A DNA stretch of 18,969 nucleotides from Rhodoferax sp. (GCA_029865675.1 JARXAU010000183.1:1-18969), one strand, 5' to 3'. Positions 1 to 6,312 are shown, numbered from the stretch's first letter. Numbers and translations: made by a program. Notes: generated from the sequence alone by a model not told the origin.

Positions 1-257
1 GCTCGCTCGCTTACCGGCAGCGTCTGGGTCAGGCTGATTTTTTTGGATTTCAGTGCATCGAAGACCAAGTAAGCCGACATCAGCTTAGTCAAGGAGGCGG
101 GCTCCATGGAAGCGTCGATGTCTTTGGCGACCAGCACCTGATGGGCAGTCACGTCGAGCAGCAGATAAGAGCGCGCGGCGATTTCAGGGGGCAAAGGTGT
201 TTGGGCCGCAGCGGCTAAACAAAAGACGGTGAGCCAGCCAGTTAGAAGTATGCGCAT
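1..257 (-). CDS. dacA: D-alanyl-D-alanine carboxypeptidase (PBP5/6 type), N-terminal part, cut by window edge
   Basis: Only the first 85 or so codons are present; the gene continues past position 1. The ATG at 257 opens a protein with a hydrophobic signal peptide (about residues 1-18, ending in AAAA before QTPLPPE). Then comes the start of the peptidase S11 domain: the stretch AARSYLLLDV, the phrase MEPASLTK at 51-58 with the catalytic serine S55 and lysine K58 of the SxxK motif, and LMSAYLVFDAL. Known role of the family: a periplasmic, membrane-anchored penicillin-binding protein that removes the terminal D-Ala from peptidoglycan pentapeptides. It is the last gene of the minus-strand run but lies 125 bp behind the hydrolase, so it may have its own promoter; I found no convincing -35/-10 pair there. 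A dacC-like paralogue cannot be excluded. Confidence 0.9.
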   Translation of the reverse strand, partial: MRILLTGWLTVFCLAAAAQTPLPPEIAARSYLLLDVTAHQVLVAKDIDASMEPASLTKLMSAYLVFDALKSKKISLTQTLPVSER

Positions 258-382
258 AGGAAAATGGAAGCGGGGATTGCCAAAGCAAGGGGTAAAGAAG
301 GCAGTTGAGTCAAATTGCACGCGGCACAAGTGAAGTCCAAGAACCGGGGCTGGTGCGCCACTGCAAAAAGCCGCCTATATCC

Positions 383-1033
383 TTACAGGGCTTGCAAATG
401 GCGCGCGACTAAGCCGCGCAACAGTGGCAATTGTCCGTGAAAGAAGTGTTCTACCCCGGGAATTACGGTGACGGGCAGCGTTTGGGGCCGCGCCCAGTCC
501 ATCACGTCCGCCAGGAGAACCGTCTCGTCCTGCTCCCCGTGGACCACCAACGTGCGCGGGCGCAAATCGGCGGCGATGGGCGCCACGGCAAACCGTGCCA
601 CCGCAGTTCCCACCAACACCAAATTTGAAACAGGGCGCTGACTGGCAAGTTGCTCTGCGGCTTGGCTGGCGACAAACGCGCCGAAAGAAAATCCCGCAAG
701 CGCCAGCGGGACTGGCATGCCGTCCGATGGGGCGCAGTGGTCCACTACGGCCAGCGCGTCCTGCAGCTCGCCCCGACCGTCGTCGTACTGACCCTCGCTT
801 GCGCCCACCCCCCGGAAATTAAAGCGCACAGCCTGCCAGCCCGTTTGAACATAGGCGCGCGCAAGTGTTTGCACCACCTTGTTGTCCATCGATCCCCCAT
901 GCAAGGGGTGAGGATGGGTGATCACTGCGACGCCGCGCACGGACTCACCGGCTGGCAGCTCAGGCATGTCGAGCAACAGCTCCAACATACCTGACGGCCC
1001 TTGGATCATCGCCCTGGTGCTGCGTGAATTCAT
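383..1033 (-). CDS. alpha/beta hydrolase, small COG2945-like type
   Basis: 216 residues, full length for this small hydrolase family. Recognisable parts are HPHPLHGGSMDNK at 40-52 (oxyanion-hole region typical of the group), FRGVGASEG at 73-81, the nucleophile elbow GFSFGA at 114-119 with S116, the acid turn HGEQDE at 165-170 with probable catalytic D169, and the histidine loop VEHFFHG at 194-200 with H196. So a complete Ser-Asp-His triad is visible. No signal peptide, so probably cytoplasmic. Substrate unknown; the family is annotated only as hydrolases or esterases. It starts 6 bp after the ferredoxin stop codon and is probably co-transcribed with it. A weak AGG lies about 6 nt before the ATG. 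Confidence 0.88.
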   Translation of the reverse strand: MNSRSTRAMIQGPSGMLELLLDMPELPAGESVRGVAVITHPHPLHGGSMDNKVVQTLARAYVQTGWQAVRFNFRGVGASEGQYDDGRGELQDALAVVDHCAPSDGMPVPLALAGFSFGAFVASQAAEQLASQRPVSNLVLVGTAVARFAVAPIAADLRPRTLVVHGEQDETVLLADVMDWARPQTLPVTVIPGVEHFFHGQLPLLRGLVARHLQAL

Positions 1034-1039
1034 AGGAGC

Positions 1040-1399
1040 CTAGCGGCCTAGGTGGGGCGGTACCAGCAAACGTTGCACCACCTTGCCACCAATCAGGTGC
1101 TCATTGACGATGTCTTCTATGTCGGAGGCGTCCACATAGGTGTACCACACGCCCTCCGGATAAACAACCGCCACGGGCCCTGCCGCGCAGCGGTCCAAGC
1201 AACCCGCTTTGTTCACCCGCACCTGGCCTGGTCCTGCGAGTTGGGCTTCACGAATCAATTGCTTGCAGCGGTCAAAGCCAGCCTGCGCCTGGTGGTGGAT
1301 GCAGCAGTCATCCCCGCTTTTGCGCTCATTGAGGCAGAAGAAAATGTGCCGTTCATAGTACGGCTGGTCTTGATCGCTTGGAAAATTTGGGTCAGGCAT
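1040..1399 (-). CDS. thioredoxin-like [2Fe-2S] ferredoxin (COG3411 type)
   Basis: 119 residues. The N-terminal strand YERHIFFCLNERKSGDDCC and the later NKAGCLDRCAAGP give the cysteine pattern of the Shethna-type, thioredoxin-fold [2Fe-2S] ferredoxins: C22, then C32 or C33, then C67 and C71 (Cx3C). The closing part VAVVYPEGVWYTYV is also typical, followed by a helix (DIEDIVNEHL). An additional cysteine, C45, is present. Expected to be a soluble cytoplasmic electron carrier; its partner is unknown. The ATG is 9 bp after the VanZ-protein stop, and no clear Shine-Dalgarno sequence precedes it, which suggests translation coupled to the upstream gene. It sits downstream of hemJ in the same run, so a redox link to heme synthesis is conceivable but is inference only. 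Confidence 0.9.
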   Translation of the reverse strand: MPDPNFPSDQDQPYYERHIFFCLNERKSGDDCCIHHQAQAGFDRCKQLIREAQLAGPGQVRVNKAGCLDRCAAGPVAVVYPEGVWYTYVDASDIEDIVNEHLIGGKVVQRLLVPPHLGR

Positions 1400-1408
1400 G
1401 GTGTGATT

Positions 1409-2512
1409 TTAGGTGTGCTTGCCCCGCCTCAGGACGTTTGCCAGTGCGACGCCCATGGCACCGTATGGCCAGGCCCAACCTAACCATTGCGCGATCCCAT
1501 TGAAGCGGATGAACCGCCCCTGTTCCCAGGCATGCAAAGTTTGGGCAAAGTAGGGGCTGCTGGGCGCCTGCAGAATCAAGGCCACTTGCAGGACCAAGGC
1601 CAGCAGTGCAAGAAAGGCGCTCAGCCGCCAAGACAGCCCTGTGCAGGCCAGCACGATCGCTGCCGCCAGCGCCCACAAGGCGCCCATGGCAACCGACGGG
1701 TCCAGCCACGCCCAAACCTGTGGTGGCCCCCAGCTCAACGCCGCCGACAGACCGCTGGCCGCAAACCCCACCACCACAACGGCCAGCACCGCTACCAGCC
1801 GCGGCCTCGTGGAACGAACGACGCAAAAACTCAGCAAACACGGAACCAAGAGGCCCAAGGCGACGCACAAAGACCCAGAGACCGGGCGCAAAGTCGCAAC
1901 TGCCGCGCCCCCAGCCAAGGCATCTGCAATCCAATGGGGCAGGGGGAACAACACACCCTCCAGGACTTCTCGCAGCGGGCCTGCGACCTGGCCCAAGCCG
2001 AAGGGAACTGCCGTTGGAAACAGCAGAGCAGCCGGCCAACTGATAAGCAACACGGATACGCCCCGCGCGGGCGGAACCAACCAGCGTTGCTGCCAAAGAT
2101 CCCACCTTCGCAAGGCCCCGGCCCGCTCAAGCGCTAAGGCAAGCAGCCCGCCGAGGGCGGCACCTGCAGTGTTGAGCATCCAGTCCTCCCGTGAGGCAAC
2201 GCGCTGCGGCAAATAGCTTTGCAACCCCTCCATGGCGAGTGAAAGCAAGCTCGCCCACAGCATTGCGCCCCACACCGGAACGCCCGAATTGCCGCTTCGC
2301 AAGGCCAAGAGCACCAGTAAACCACCCAAAGGCACATAACCAAGCACGTTGATGGTGACGTCAAACCCGGACCAATACCCTGGCAGGGGCGCACCCAGGA
2401 AAACCCAAGGGGGCAGGCCTTGATCCCGCCAATGGGTAAACGGGTAGAGGCTGGCGTACACCACCAGCGCGATGTACATCACAGTAAGCGGCCAGGCAGC
2501 TGACTTGCGCAC
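1409..2512 (-). CDS. VanZ-domain polytopic membrane protein with long C-terminal membrane extension
   Basis: 367 residues starting with GTG; the GTG is favoured because MRKSAAWPLT plus the first membrane helix and YASLYPF match how VanZ-domain proteins begin, though no strong ribosome binding site is visible. The VanZ domain occupies about residues 8-130: DVTINVLGYVPLGGLL at 51-66, and MEGLQSYLPQRVASRED at 94-110 leading into WMLNTAGAALGG. The remaining 230 residues hold several more hydrophobic segments (about 152-168, 214-232, 239-260, 275-292, 297-315) that I cannot assign to a named domain. VanZ itself is linked to teicoplanin resistance in enterococcal clusters, but the domain is widespread in proteobacteria with no known function. 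It lies 12 bp after hemJ and 9 bp before the ferredoxin gene, so it belongs to that operon. Confidence 0.85.
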   Translation of the reverse strand: MRKSAAWPLTVMYIALVVYASLYPFTHWRDQGLPPWVFLGAPLPGYWSGFDVTINVLGYVPLGGLLVLLALRSGNSGVPVWGAMLWASLLSLAMEGLQSYLPQRVASREDWMLNTAGAALGGLLALALERAGALRRWDLWQQRWLVPPARGVSVLLISWPAALLFPTAVPFGLGQVAGPLREVLEGVLFPLPHWIADALAGGAAVATLRPVSGSLCVALGLLVPCLLSFCVVRSTRPRLVAVLAVVVVGFAASGLSAALSWGPPQVWAWLDPSVAMGALWALAAAIVLACTGLSWRLSAFLALLALVLQVALILQAPSSPYFAQTLHAWEQGRFIRFNGIAQWLGWAWPYGAMGVALANVLRRGKHT

Positions 2513-2524
2513 AACCGCGTGGGG

Positions 2525-2953
2525 CTAAAAGGGCTTGATAACGACCAGCGAGACGCTGGCCACGAGCATGAGCACGGGGGCTTCATTGAACCAGCGAAAC
2601 CACACGTGACTGCGGCGAACCGTGCCAGCTTCAAATTGGCGCAGTAGGCGTCCGCAGTAGTGGTGGTAGATGAGCGTCAGGCCCACTACGCCGAGCTTGG
2701 CGTGCATCCAGCCGTTTCCTGGCCCTTGGCCGATCCCGTACACCAACAAAAGCGTCACACCCAAGCCCAGCGCTGGCACGGCCAATACCGTTGTGAAGCG
2801 CAGCAATTTGCGAGCCATTAGCAGCAAGCGATGGCGCTCTGCCAGAGAGTTGGGCTCCACCATTGCCAGGTTGACGTAGATACGCGGAAGGTAAAACAAA
2901 CCGGCGAACCAGCTGGCCACAAAGATGATGTGAAACGATTTAACCCAGAGCAT
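2525..2953 (-). CDS. hemJ: protoporphyrinogen IX oxidase HemJ (UPF0093/CopD-like membrane protein)
   Basis: 142 residues from the ATG at 2953. HemJ is the membrane enzyme that oxidises protoporphyrinogen IX to protoporphyrin IX, the penultimate step of heme synthesis, in many bacteria lacking HemG and HemY. Family features seen (numbered from this ATG): LWVKSFHIIFVASWFAG with conserved H8, NGWMHAKLG with H84 and K86, YHHYCGRL with H97 and H98, and FNEAPVLML at the last helix; four membrane segments are predicted by eye. The start is uncertain: an in-frame TTG at 2959 has AGGA (2967-2970) at an ideal 7-nt spacing, whereas the ATG is 13 nt from it. I kept the ATG because family members commonly begin MLWVK. 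Its divergent neighbour is hemB, which supports the heme assignment over the generic CopD label. Confidence 0.88.
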   Translation of the reverse strand: MLWVKSFHIIFVASWFAGLFYLPRIYVNLAMVEPNSLAERHRLLLMARKLLRFTTVLAVPALGLGVTLLLVYGIGQGPGNGWMHAKLGVVGLTLIYHHYCGRLLRQFEAGTVRRSHVWFRWFNEAPVLMLVASVSLVVIKPF

Positions 2954-2956
2954 GTG

Positions 2957-2970
2957 CAAAGTGTAGTCCT
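2957..2970 (-). promoter_or_regulatory. ribosome binding site that bears on the hemJ start
   Basis: On the minus strand AGGA at 2970-2967 is followed by 7 nt and then an in-frame TTG (2959-2957), two codons before the ATG. The spacing favours TTG initiation, the codon identity favours ATG; the protein differs by only two residues. Confidence 0.45.
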
Positions 2971-3004
2971 AGGGGGTGGTGCGCATCAAACCGATTTTTC
3001 AGCC

Positions 3005-3033
3005 AAAAAAAACCCCAGCACGCGGGCCGGGGT
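3005..3033 (-). terminator. Rho-independent terminator, minus strand, upstream of hemJ
   Basis: Read on the minus strand, the segment 3033-3026 pairs with 3019-3012 as an 8-bp stem containing ACCCC/GGGGT, with one G-U wobble and a 6-nt loop. It is followed directly by an uninterrupted run of seven to eight T (3012-3005). On the plus strand the T run would lie on the wrong side, so the signal is directional. No minus-strand protein gene ends here: the upstream sequence is non-coding and then hemB on the other strand. So the terminator belongs either to a small RNA or to the leader of hemJ. Confidence 0.8.
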
Positions 3034-3104
3034 GTTAAGCCTAGACGCTGTCATACAGCAAGGCCCCGCTCAGGGAGGAAAAGCGGGGGACACCGAAGCA
3101 TCCG
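3005..3104 (-). ncRNA. candidate structured small RNA or hemJ leader/attenuator
   Basis: About 100 nt on the minus strand between a promoter-like element and the terminator at 3005-3033. Three stem-loops follow each other. First, CCCCGCT (3088-3082) pairs with AGCGGGG (3070-3064), a perfect 7-bp stem whose 11-nt loop reads UUUCCUCCCUG and contains the anti-Shine-Dalgarno core CCUCC. Second, GCTGT/ACAGC (3059-3047) with a 3-nt loop. Third, the terminator hairpin. No convincing protein is encoded on either strand here. CU-rich anti-SD loops are a known feature of several proteobacterial small RNAs, but I do not recognise this one as a named family. The 5' end is estimated from the -10 element only. 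Confidence 0.5.
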
Positions 3105-3110
3105 AATGAA

Positions 3111-3141
3111 AGCATAGCAGAAATTTCATAAAAACATGCAA
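3111..3141 (-). promoter_or_regulatory. candidate sigma-70 promoter for the minus-strand RNA / hemJ
   Basis: On the minus strand the sequence TGCTATGCT (3119-3111) is an extended -10 element (TGn plus TATGCT). TTGCAT lies 19 nt further upstream (about 3141-3136), a weak and slightly far -35. Transcription would begin near 3104, just before the structured RNA. The flanking DNA is strongly AT-rich. Confidence 0.4.
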
Positions 3142-3180
3142 AACAAACTTTATACAAATATATTATTTTTTTCGTGTAAA
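3121..3180. other. AT-rich island in the hemJ-hemB divergent intergenic region
   Basis: About 60 bp with long A and T runs and only a handful of G/C bases, in an otherwise GC-rich window. It lies between the two divergent heme genes and probably carries promoters for both directions. TATACA (3151), TATATT (3159) and TATTAT (3161) are possible plus-strand -10 elements for hemB, but none has a good -35 at 16-18 bp. Confidence 0.5.
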
Positions 3181-3238
3181 ACGGTTGGTCGTGCCTTGAG
3201 GCAACCAGCGATGAGCGCGGGCGTTGAGGCACCCCCAT

Positions 3239-3251
3239 GAGAGAAGCTCTC
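3239..3251. repeat. short inverted repeat in the hemB leader
   Basis: GAGAG, three bases, CTCTC: a perfect 5-bp hairpin 45 bp before the hemB ATG. Without a T run it is not a terminator. Another small stem is possible at 3194-3204 (TGCC-TTGA-GGCA). Either could be chance. Confidence 0.3.
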
Positions 3252-3296
3252 GATCGCTTAGCAGGGGCCACGGCGACTTCAGGCACAATTTTCATT

Positions 3297-4310
3297 ATGT
3301 TTACACCCGCACCCTTCCCCCTTGGCCGTCCCCGCCGCTTGCGGCGCGACACTTTCACCCGCAACCTGGTGCGCGAGAACGCGCTCACCGCGCACGACCT
3401 GATTTACCCGGTGTTCGTGGTCGAAGGCCAGGGCCAGCGCGTACCCATTGCCTCCATGCCTGGCGTGGAGCGCCTGAGCCTGGACTTGCTGCTGCCCGTG
3501 GCCGAAGCCTGCGCGAAGCTAGAAATCCCGGTGATGGCGCTGTTTCCAGTGATTGATCTCTCGCTCAAAACCTACGACGGCGCAGAAGCGCTCAACCCCG
3601 AGGGCTTGATTCCGCGCACCGTGCGCGCGCTGAAAAAAGAATTTCCCCAGCTTGGTGTGATGACCGACGTGGCGCTGGACCCCTTCACCACCCACGGCCA
3701 GGACGGCCTGCCCGACACCCGGCCCGGTAACGAGGGCTATATCTTGAACGATGAAACCACCGCCATCTTGGTGCAGCAGGCGCTCACACAGGCGCGGGCC
3801 GGGGTGGACATCGTCGCGCCCAGCGACATGATGGACGGGCGCATTGGCGCCATTCGCCAGGCGCTGGAGGCCGAACAGCTGATTCACACCCGCATCATGG
3901 CCTACAGCGCCAAGTACGCCAGCGCTTTCTACGGGCCGTTTCGCGACGCGGTGGGCTCGGCTGGCAACCTGGGCAAGGGCAACAAAAAGGTGTACCAAAT
4001 GGACCCGGCCAACACCGACGAGGCGCTGCGCGAAGTGGCCATGGACATTGCCGAAGGCGCTGACATGGTAATGGTCAAGCCCGGCATGCCCTACCTGGAC
4101 GTGGTGCGCCGGGTGAAGGACGAGTTCAAGGTGCCCACCTTCTCCTACCAGGTGTCGGGGGAATACGCCATGCTCAAAGCGGCTGCGCAGAACGGCTGGC
4201 TGGACCACGACGCGGTGATGCTGGAGAGCCTGCTGGCCTTCAAGCGTGCGGGCGCCGACGGCGTGCTGACCTATTTCGCGCTAGACGCCGCGCGCGCGCT
4301 CCAGGCCTGA
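3297..4310 (+). CDS. hemB: delta-aminolevulinic acid dehydratase (porphobilinogen synthase)
   Basis: 337 residues from the ATG at 3297 (MFTPAPFPLG), the usual family length; an in-frame ATG at 3237 would add 20 residues unlike the family. The enzyme condenses two 5-aminolevulinate molecules to porphobilinogen in the cytoplasm, an early heme step. Active-site lysines are K206 in YSAKYASAFYGPF and K261 in MVKPGMPYLD. The metal-site segment TDVALDPFTTHGQDG (123-137) has A126, D128 and D136 where zinc-dependent enzymes have three cysteines. It is therefore the magnesium type known from Pseudomonas aeruginosa. The C-terminus keeps YQVSGEYAM. No clear Shine-Dalgarno sequence precedes the start. The gene is divergent from hemJ; corA follows after 45 bp. 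Confidence 0.97.
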   Translation: MFTPAPFPLGRPRRLRRDTFTRNLVRENALTAHDLIYPVFVVEGQGQRVPIASMPGVERLSLDLLLPVAEACAKLEIPVMALFPVIDLSLKTYDGAEALNPEGLIPRTVRALKKEFPQLGVMTDVALDPFTTHGQDGLPDTRPGNEGYILNDETTAILVQQALTQARAGVDIVAPSDMMDGRIGAIRQALEAEQLIHTRIMAYSAKYASAFYGPFRDAVGSAGNLGKGNKKVYQMDPANTDEALREVAMDIAEGADMVMVKPGMPYLDVVRRVKDEFKVPTFSYQVSGEYAMLKAAAQNGWLDHDAVMLESLLAFKRAGADGVLTYFALDAARALQA

Positions 4311-4341
4311 CCCCACCCCCGGCCCGGCGAAGCGCCGCGCC

Positions 4342-4347
4342 AAGGAG
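4342..4347 (+). promoter_or_regulatory. strong Shine-Dalgarno sequence of the corA-like gene
   Basis: AAGGAG ends 8 nt before the ATG at 4356, fixing that start. Confidence 0.7.
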
Positions 4348-4355
4348 CCCCATCG

Positions 4356-5468
4356 ATGCGAATTTTTGACATCCAAAGCGAGGGCGTGCAAGAAAGCGAC
4401 TCGCTGCAAAGCTTGCAAGCGCGCGGCCTGGGCGCGCAGGGCTTTGTCTGGATTGCCTGCGAGCGCAGCGAGTTTGAGGCCTGCCTGGCGCCGCTGCAAA
4501 CCACCTTGCAAGCGCTGTGCGGCCTGAAGTTGCTCGACCTGCACGTGAGCGACTTGCTCAATGCGCAACTGCCGTCGCACTACGATTACACCTCCGAGTA
4601 CGACATTCTGGTGTTCCGGCGGCTCGCGGCCGGGCATCTGGGCGGTGACTCCGCACAGGCGGAACCTGCGCCAAATCGTGCTGGAAAACGCGGCGGTCCG
4701 CCGATCTTGCGGCGCATCGACACCAGCCCGGTGGGCTTTGCTTTGATGGACCGGGTGCTGTTGACGGTTCACCCCAGCAATTGCGCAGTACGCGAAGGCT
4801 ACGCCGCCAAACTCACCCAAAGCCCTAACGCCAAGTCCCACGCCGCCGGAGCCCACCTGCCCACAGGACCCGCCGACCTGATGCTGCGTGTGGTCAACCA
4901 CATGGTCGACGGCTACCTGGCGCTGCGCCGCGAGCTCACACGCCAGTTGGACCATTGGCAAGCGCAGCTGCTCAATCCGCGTTCGCGCTTTAATAACTGG
5001 TCGTCGCTGTTGGATGCGCGCCTGACTTTGCACCAGCTCGACGAAGTATGCGAGGAGCAGCGCTCCAGCATCCAAGATTGGATCGAGGCCCTGAAAACCT
5101 GGCCCGAACCGCCCGCTGCGGACCAGCAACGCGAACGCGAGTTGCTGCAAGTGCGCAGCCGAGACGTTCTAGAGCACATTGAGCGCGTGGTGCGCCACGT
5201 GCGCCGCCTGGAGCAAAACGCAGAAATGGCGGTACAAATCCATTTCAGCGCTGAGAGCCACCGCGCCAACGACACCATGCGCACGCTGACCACCTTGACG
5301 GCGGTGTTTTTGCCCTTGAACCTGCTGGCGGGCATTTTTGGCATGAACTTCGCTGTCATGCCTTTGTTGCAGCTCCAGTTCGGGTTCTGGTGGGCCCTGG
5401 GCGGAATGCTGCTGATCGCTGCGGTTCTGATGGGCTTTTTTTGGCGCAAGCGCTATCTCAACTTGTAG
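4356..5468 (+). CDS. corA: CorA-family magnesium/cobalt (divalent metal) transporter
   Basis: 370 residues. The long cytoplasmic N-terminal domain is followed by a helical stalk (about 185-310) and two C-terminal membrane helices (about 311-328 and 345-362). The family signature GMN is at 329-331 in LLAGIFGMNFAVMP, and the protein ends in the basic FFWRKRYLNL facing the cytoplasm. CorA proteins are homopentameric channels for Mg2+ or Co2+; relatives such as ZntB move Zn2+, so the substrate is uncertain. Two oddities: residues 96-120 form a Gly/Ala/Pro-rich insert (GGDSAQAEPAPNRAGKRGG), and the loop after GMN (FAVMPLLQLQFGF) lacks the acidic residue found in the usual MPEL motif. It may be transcribed with hemB, 45 bp upstream. 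Confidence 0.88.
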   Translation: MRIFDIQSEGVQESDSLQSLQARGLGAQGFVWIACERSEFEACLAPLQTTLQALCGLKLLDLHVSDLLNAQLPSHYDYTSEYDILVFRRLAAGHLGGDSAQAEPAPNRAGKRGGPPILRRIDTSPVGFALMDRVLLTVHPSNCAVREGYAAKLTQSPNAKSHAAGAHLPTGPADLMLRVVNHMVDGYLALRRELTRQLDHWQAQLLNPRSRFNNWSSLLDARLTLHQLDEVCEEQRSSIQDWIEALKTWPEPPAADQQRERELLQVRSRDVLEHIERVVRHVRRLEQNAEMAVQIHFSAESHRANDTMRTLTTLTAVFLPLNLLAGIFGMNFAVMPLLQLQFGFWWALGGMLLIAAVLMGFFWRKRYLNL

Positions 5469-5560
5469 CTGCCCCCCATGGACCGCCTGCGCACGATGGG
5501 CAAAGATGGGTTTGCGCGGCACCGTTGAGCGGCAAAAACCACAGTGCAGACCTTGAGCAG

Positions 5561-5585
5561 GCGCCAGCGCAGGGTCCGCAGGCGC
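5561..5585. repeat. inverted repeat between corA and marC
   Basis: GCGCC, a, GCG, 7-nt loop, CGC, a, GGCGC: an 8-bp interrupted stem with one A-A mismatch. No T run follows, so it is not a Rho-independent terminator. It might be a processing or protein-binding site, or chance in GC-rich DNA. Confidence 0.35.
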
Positions 5586-5633
5586 TGAGGTACCATGCCC
5601 GACCCGGGGCCGCAGGCCCGACTTGGATGCTCC

Positions 5634-6275
5634 ATGGACCTCAAACCACTGGTTACCCTGCTGGCCATCGTCAACCCGCTGGCCATCGTGCCGTTTTTCA
5701 TCCATTACACGCAAAATTTTTCGCCCGCGCAGCGGCGCAACACCATCCGCGTGTCGGCCTTCAGCGCCTTTGTGGTGATTGCCATCAGCGCCTTGGCGGG
5801 GCTGCAAATTCTGGAATTTTTTGGCATCTCGCTGGCCAGCTTTCAAGTCGGCGGAGGGATGTTGCTGCTGACCAGCGCGCTCAATATGCTCAACGCCCAG
5901 CCGGCCGAGGCCAAAACCAGCACGCATGAGCTGCAAGACGGCGCGGAAAAAGCCGCCATGGGCGCCAGCATTGCCGTGGTGCCGCTTACTATTCCGCTGC
6001 TCACCGGCCCGGCCACCATGTCCACGGTGGTGATTTACGCCGACAAAGCCAAGACGGTGCTGCAAATGGGCACGCTGGTGGGCTACGGCGTGGTGGTGGC
6101 GCTGGCCACAGCCCTGTGTTTTTCGCTGGCCCAACCGATTGCCCGCGTGCTGGGCAAAACCGGCATCAACGTGATGACCCGGCTGATGGGCTTGATTTTG
6201 GCGGCGCTGGCGGTGGAGGTGATGTCCGACGGACTGACCAAGCTGTTTCCGGTGCTGGCGCACGGACTTTCATGA
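5634..6275 (+). CDS. MarC-family integral membrane protein
   Basis: 213 residues from the ATG at 5634 (MDLKPLVTLL), which has GGA 6 nt upstream and places the family motif NPLAIVPFF at residues 14-22; the in-frame ATG at 5595 would add 13 non-membrane residues. Other family marks are QVGGGMLLLTSALNML (71-86) and IAVVPLTIPLLTGPATMS (113-130). About six membrane helices can be seen, in two halves. MarC was once thought to be an antibiotic resistance protein; its actual function is unsettled, and a transporter role is only suggested by structure. It is separated from corA by 165 bp containing the inverted repeat at 5561-5585. Confidence 0.9.
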   Translation: MDLKPLVTLLAIVNPLAIVPFFIHYTQNFSPAQRRNTIRVSAFSAFVVIAISALAGLQILEFFGISLASFQVGGGMLLLTSALNMLNAQPAEAKTSTHELQDGAEKAAMGASIAVVPLTIPLLTGPATMSTVVIYADKAKTVLQMGTLVGYGVVVALATALCFSLAQPIARVLGKTGINVMTRLMGLILAALAVEVMSDGLTKLFPVLAHGLS

Positions 6276-6296
6276 AGGTGCGCAGCACCGCCAACC

Positions 6297-6312
6297 ATGA
6301 AAGTTCTTTCAT
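6297..6312. repeat. palindrome upstream of the crotonase gene, possible operator
   Basis: ATGAAAG-TT-CTTTCAT is a perfect 7-bp inverted repeat. A related CTTTCATGAAGG lies at about 6267-6278, over the end of marC. Palindromes of this size upstream of an operon are often repressor sites; 54 bp separate it from the ATG at 6366. No regulator gene is in the window. Confidence 0.35.

Noticed and set aside
3041..3388. 115-residue minus-strand open frame overlapping the start of hemB and the hemJ-hemB spacer
   Set aside because: Basic, low-complexity product of no recognisable family; it lies antisense to hemB and over the hairpins of the candidate RNA.
4281..5150. 289-residue minus-strand frame antisense to the CorA-like gene
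   Set aside because: The sense frame has the GMN motif, two membrane helices and a strong ribosome binding site; the antisense has no family resemblance.
5169..6263. 364-residue minus-strand open frame across corA and marC
   Set aside because: Crosses two real genes on the opposite strand and is His/Gln/Arg-rich, typical of a shadow frame.
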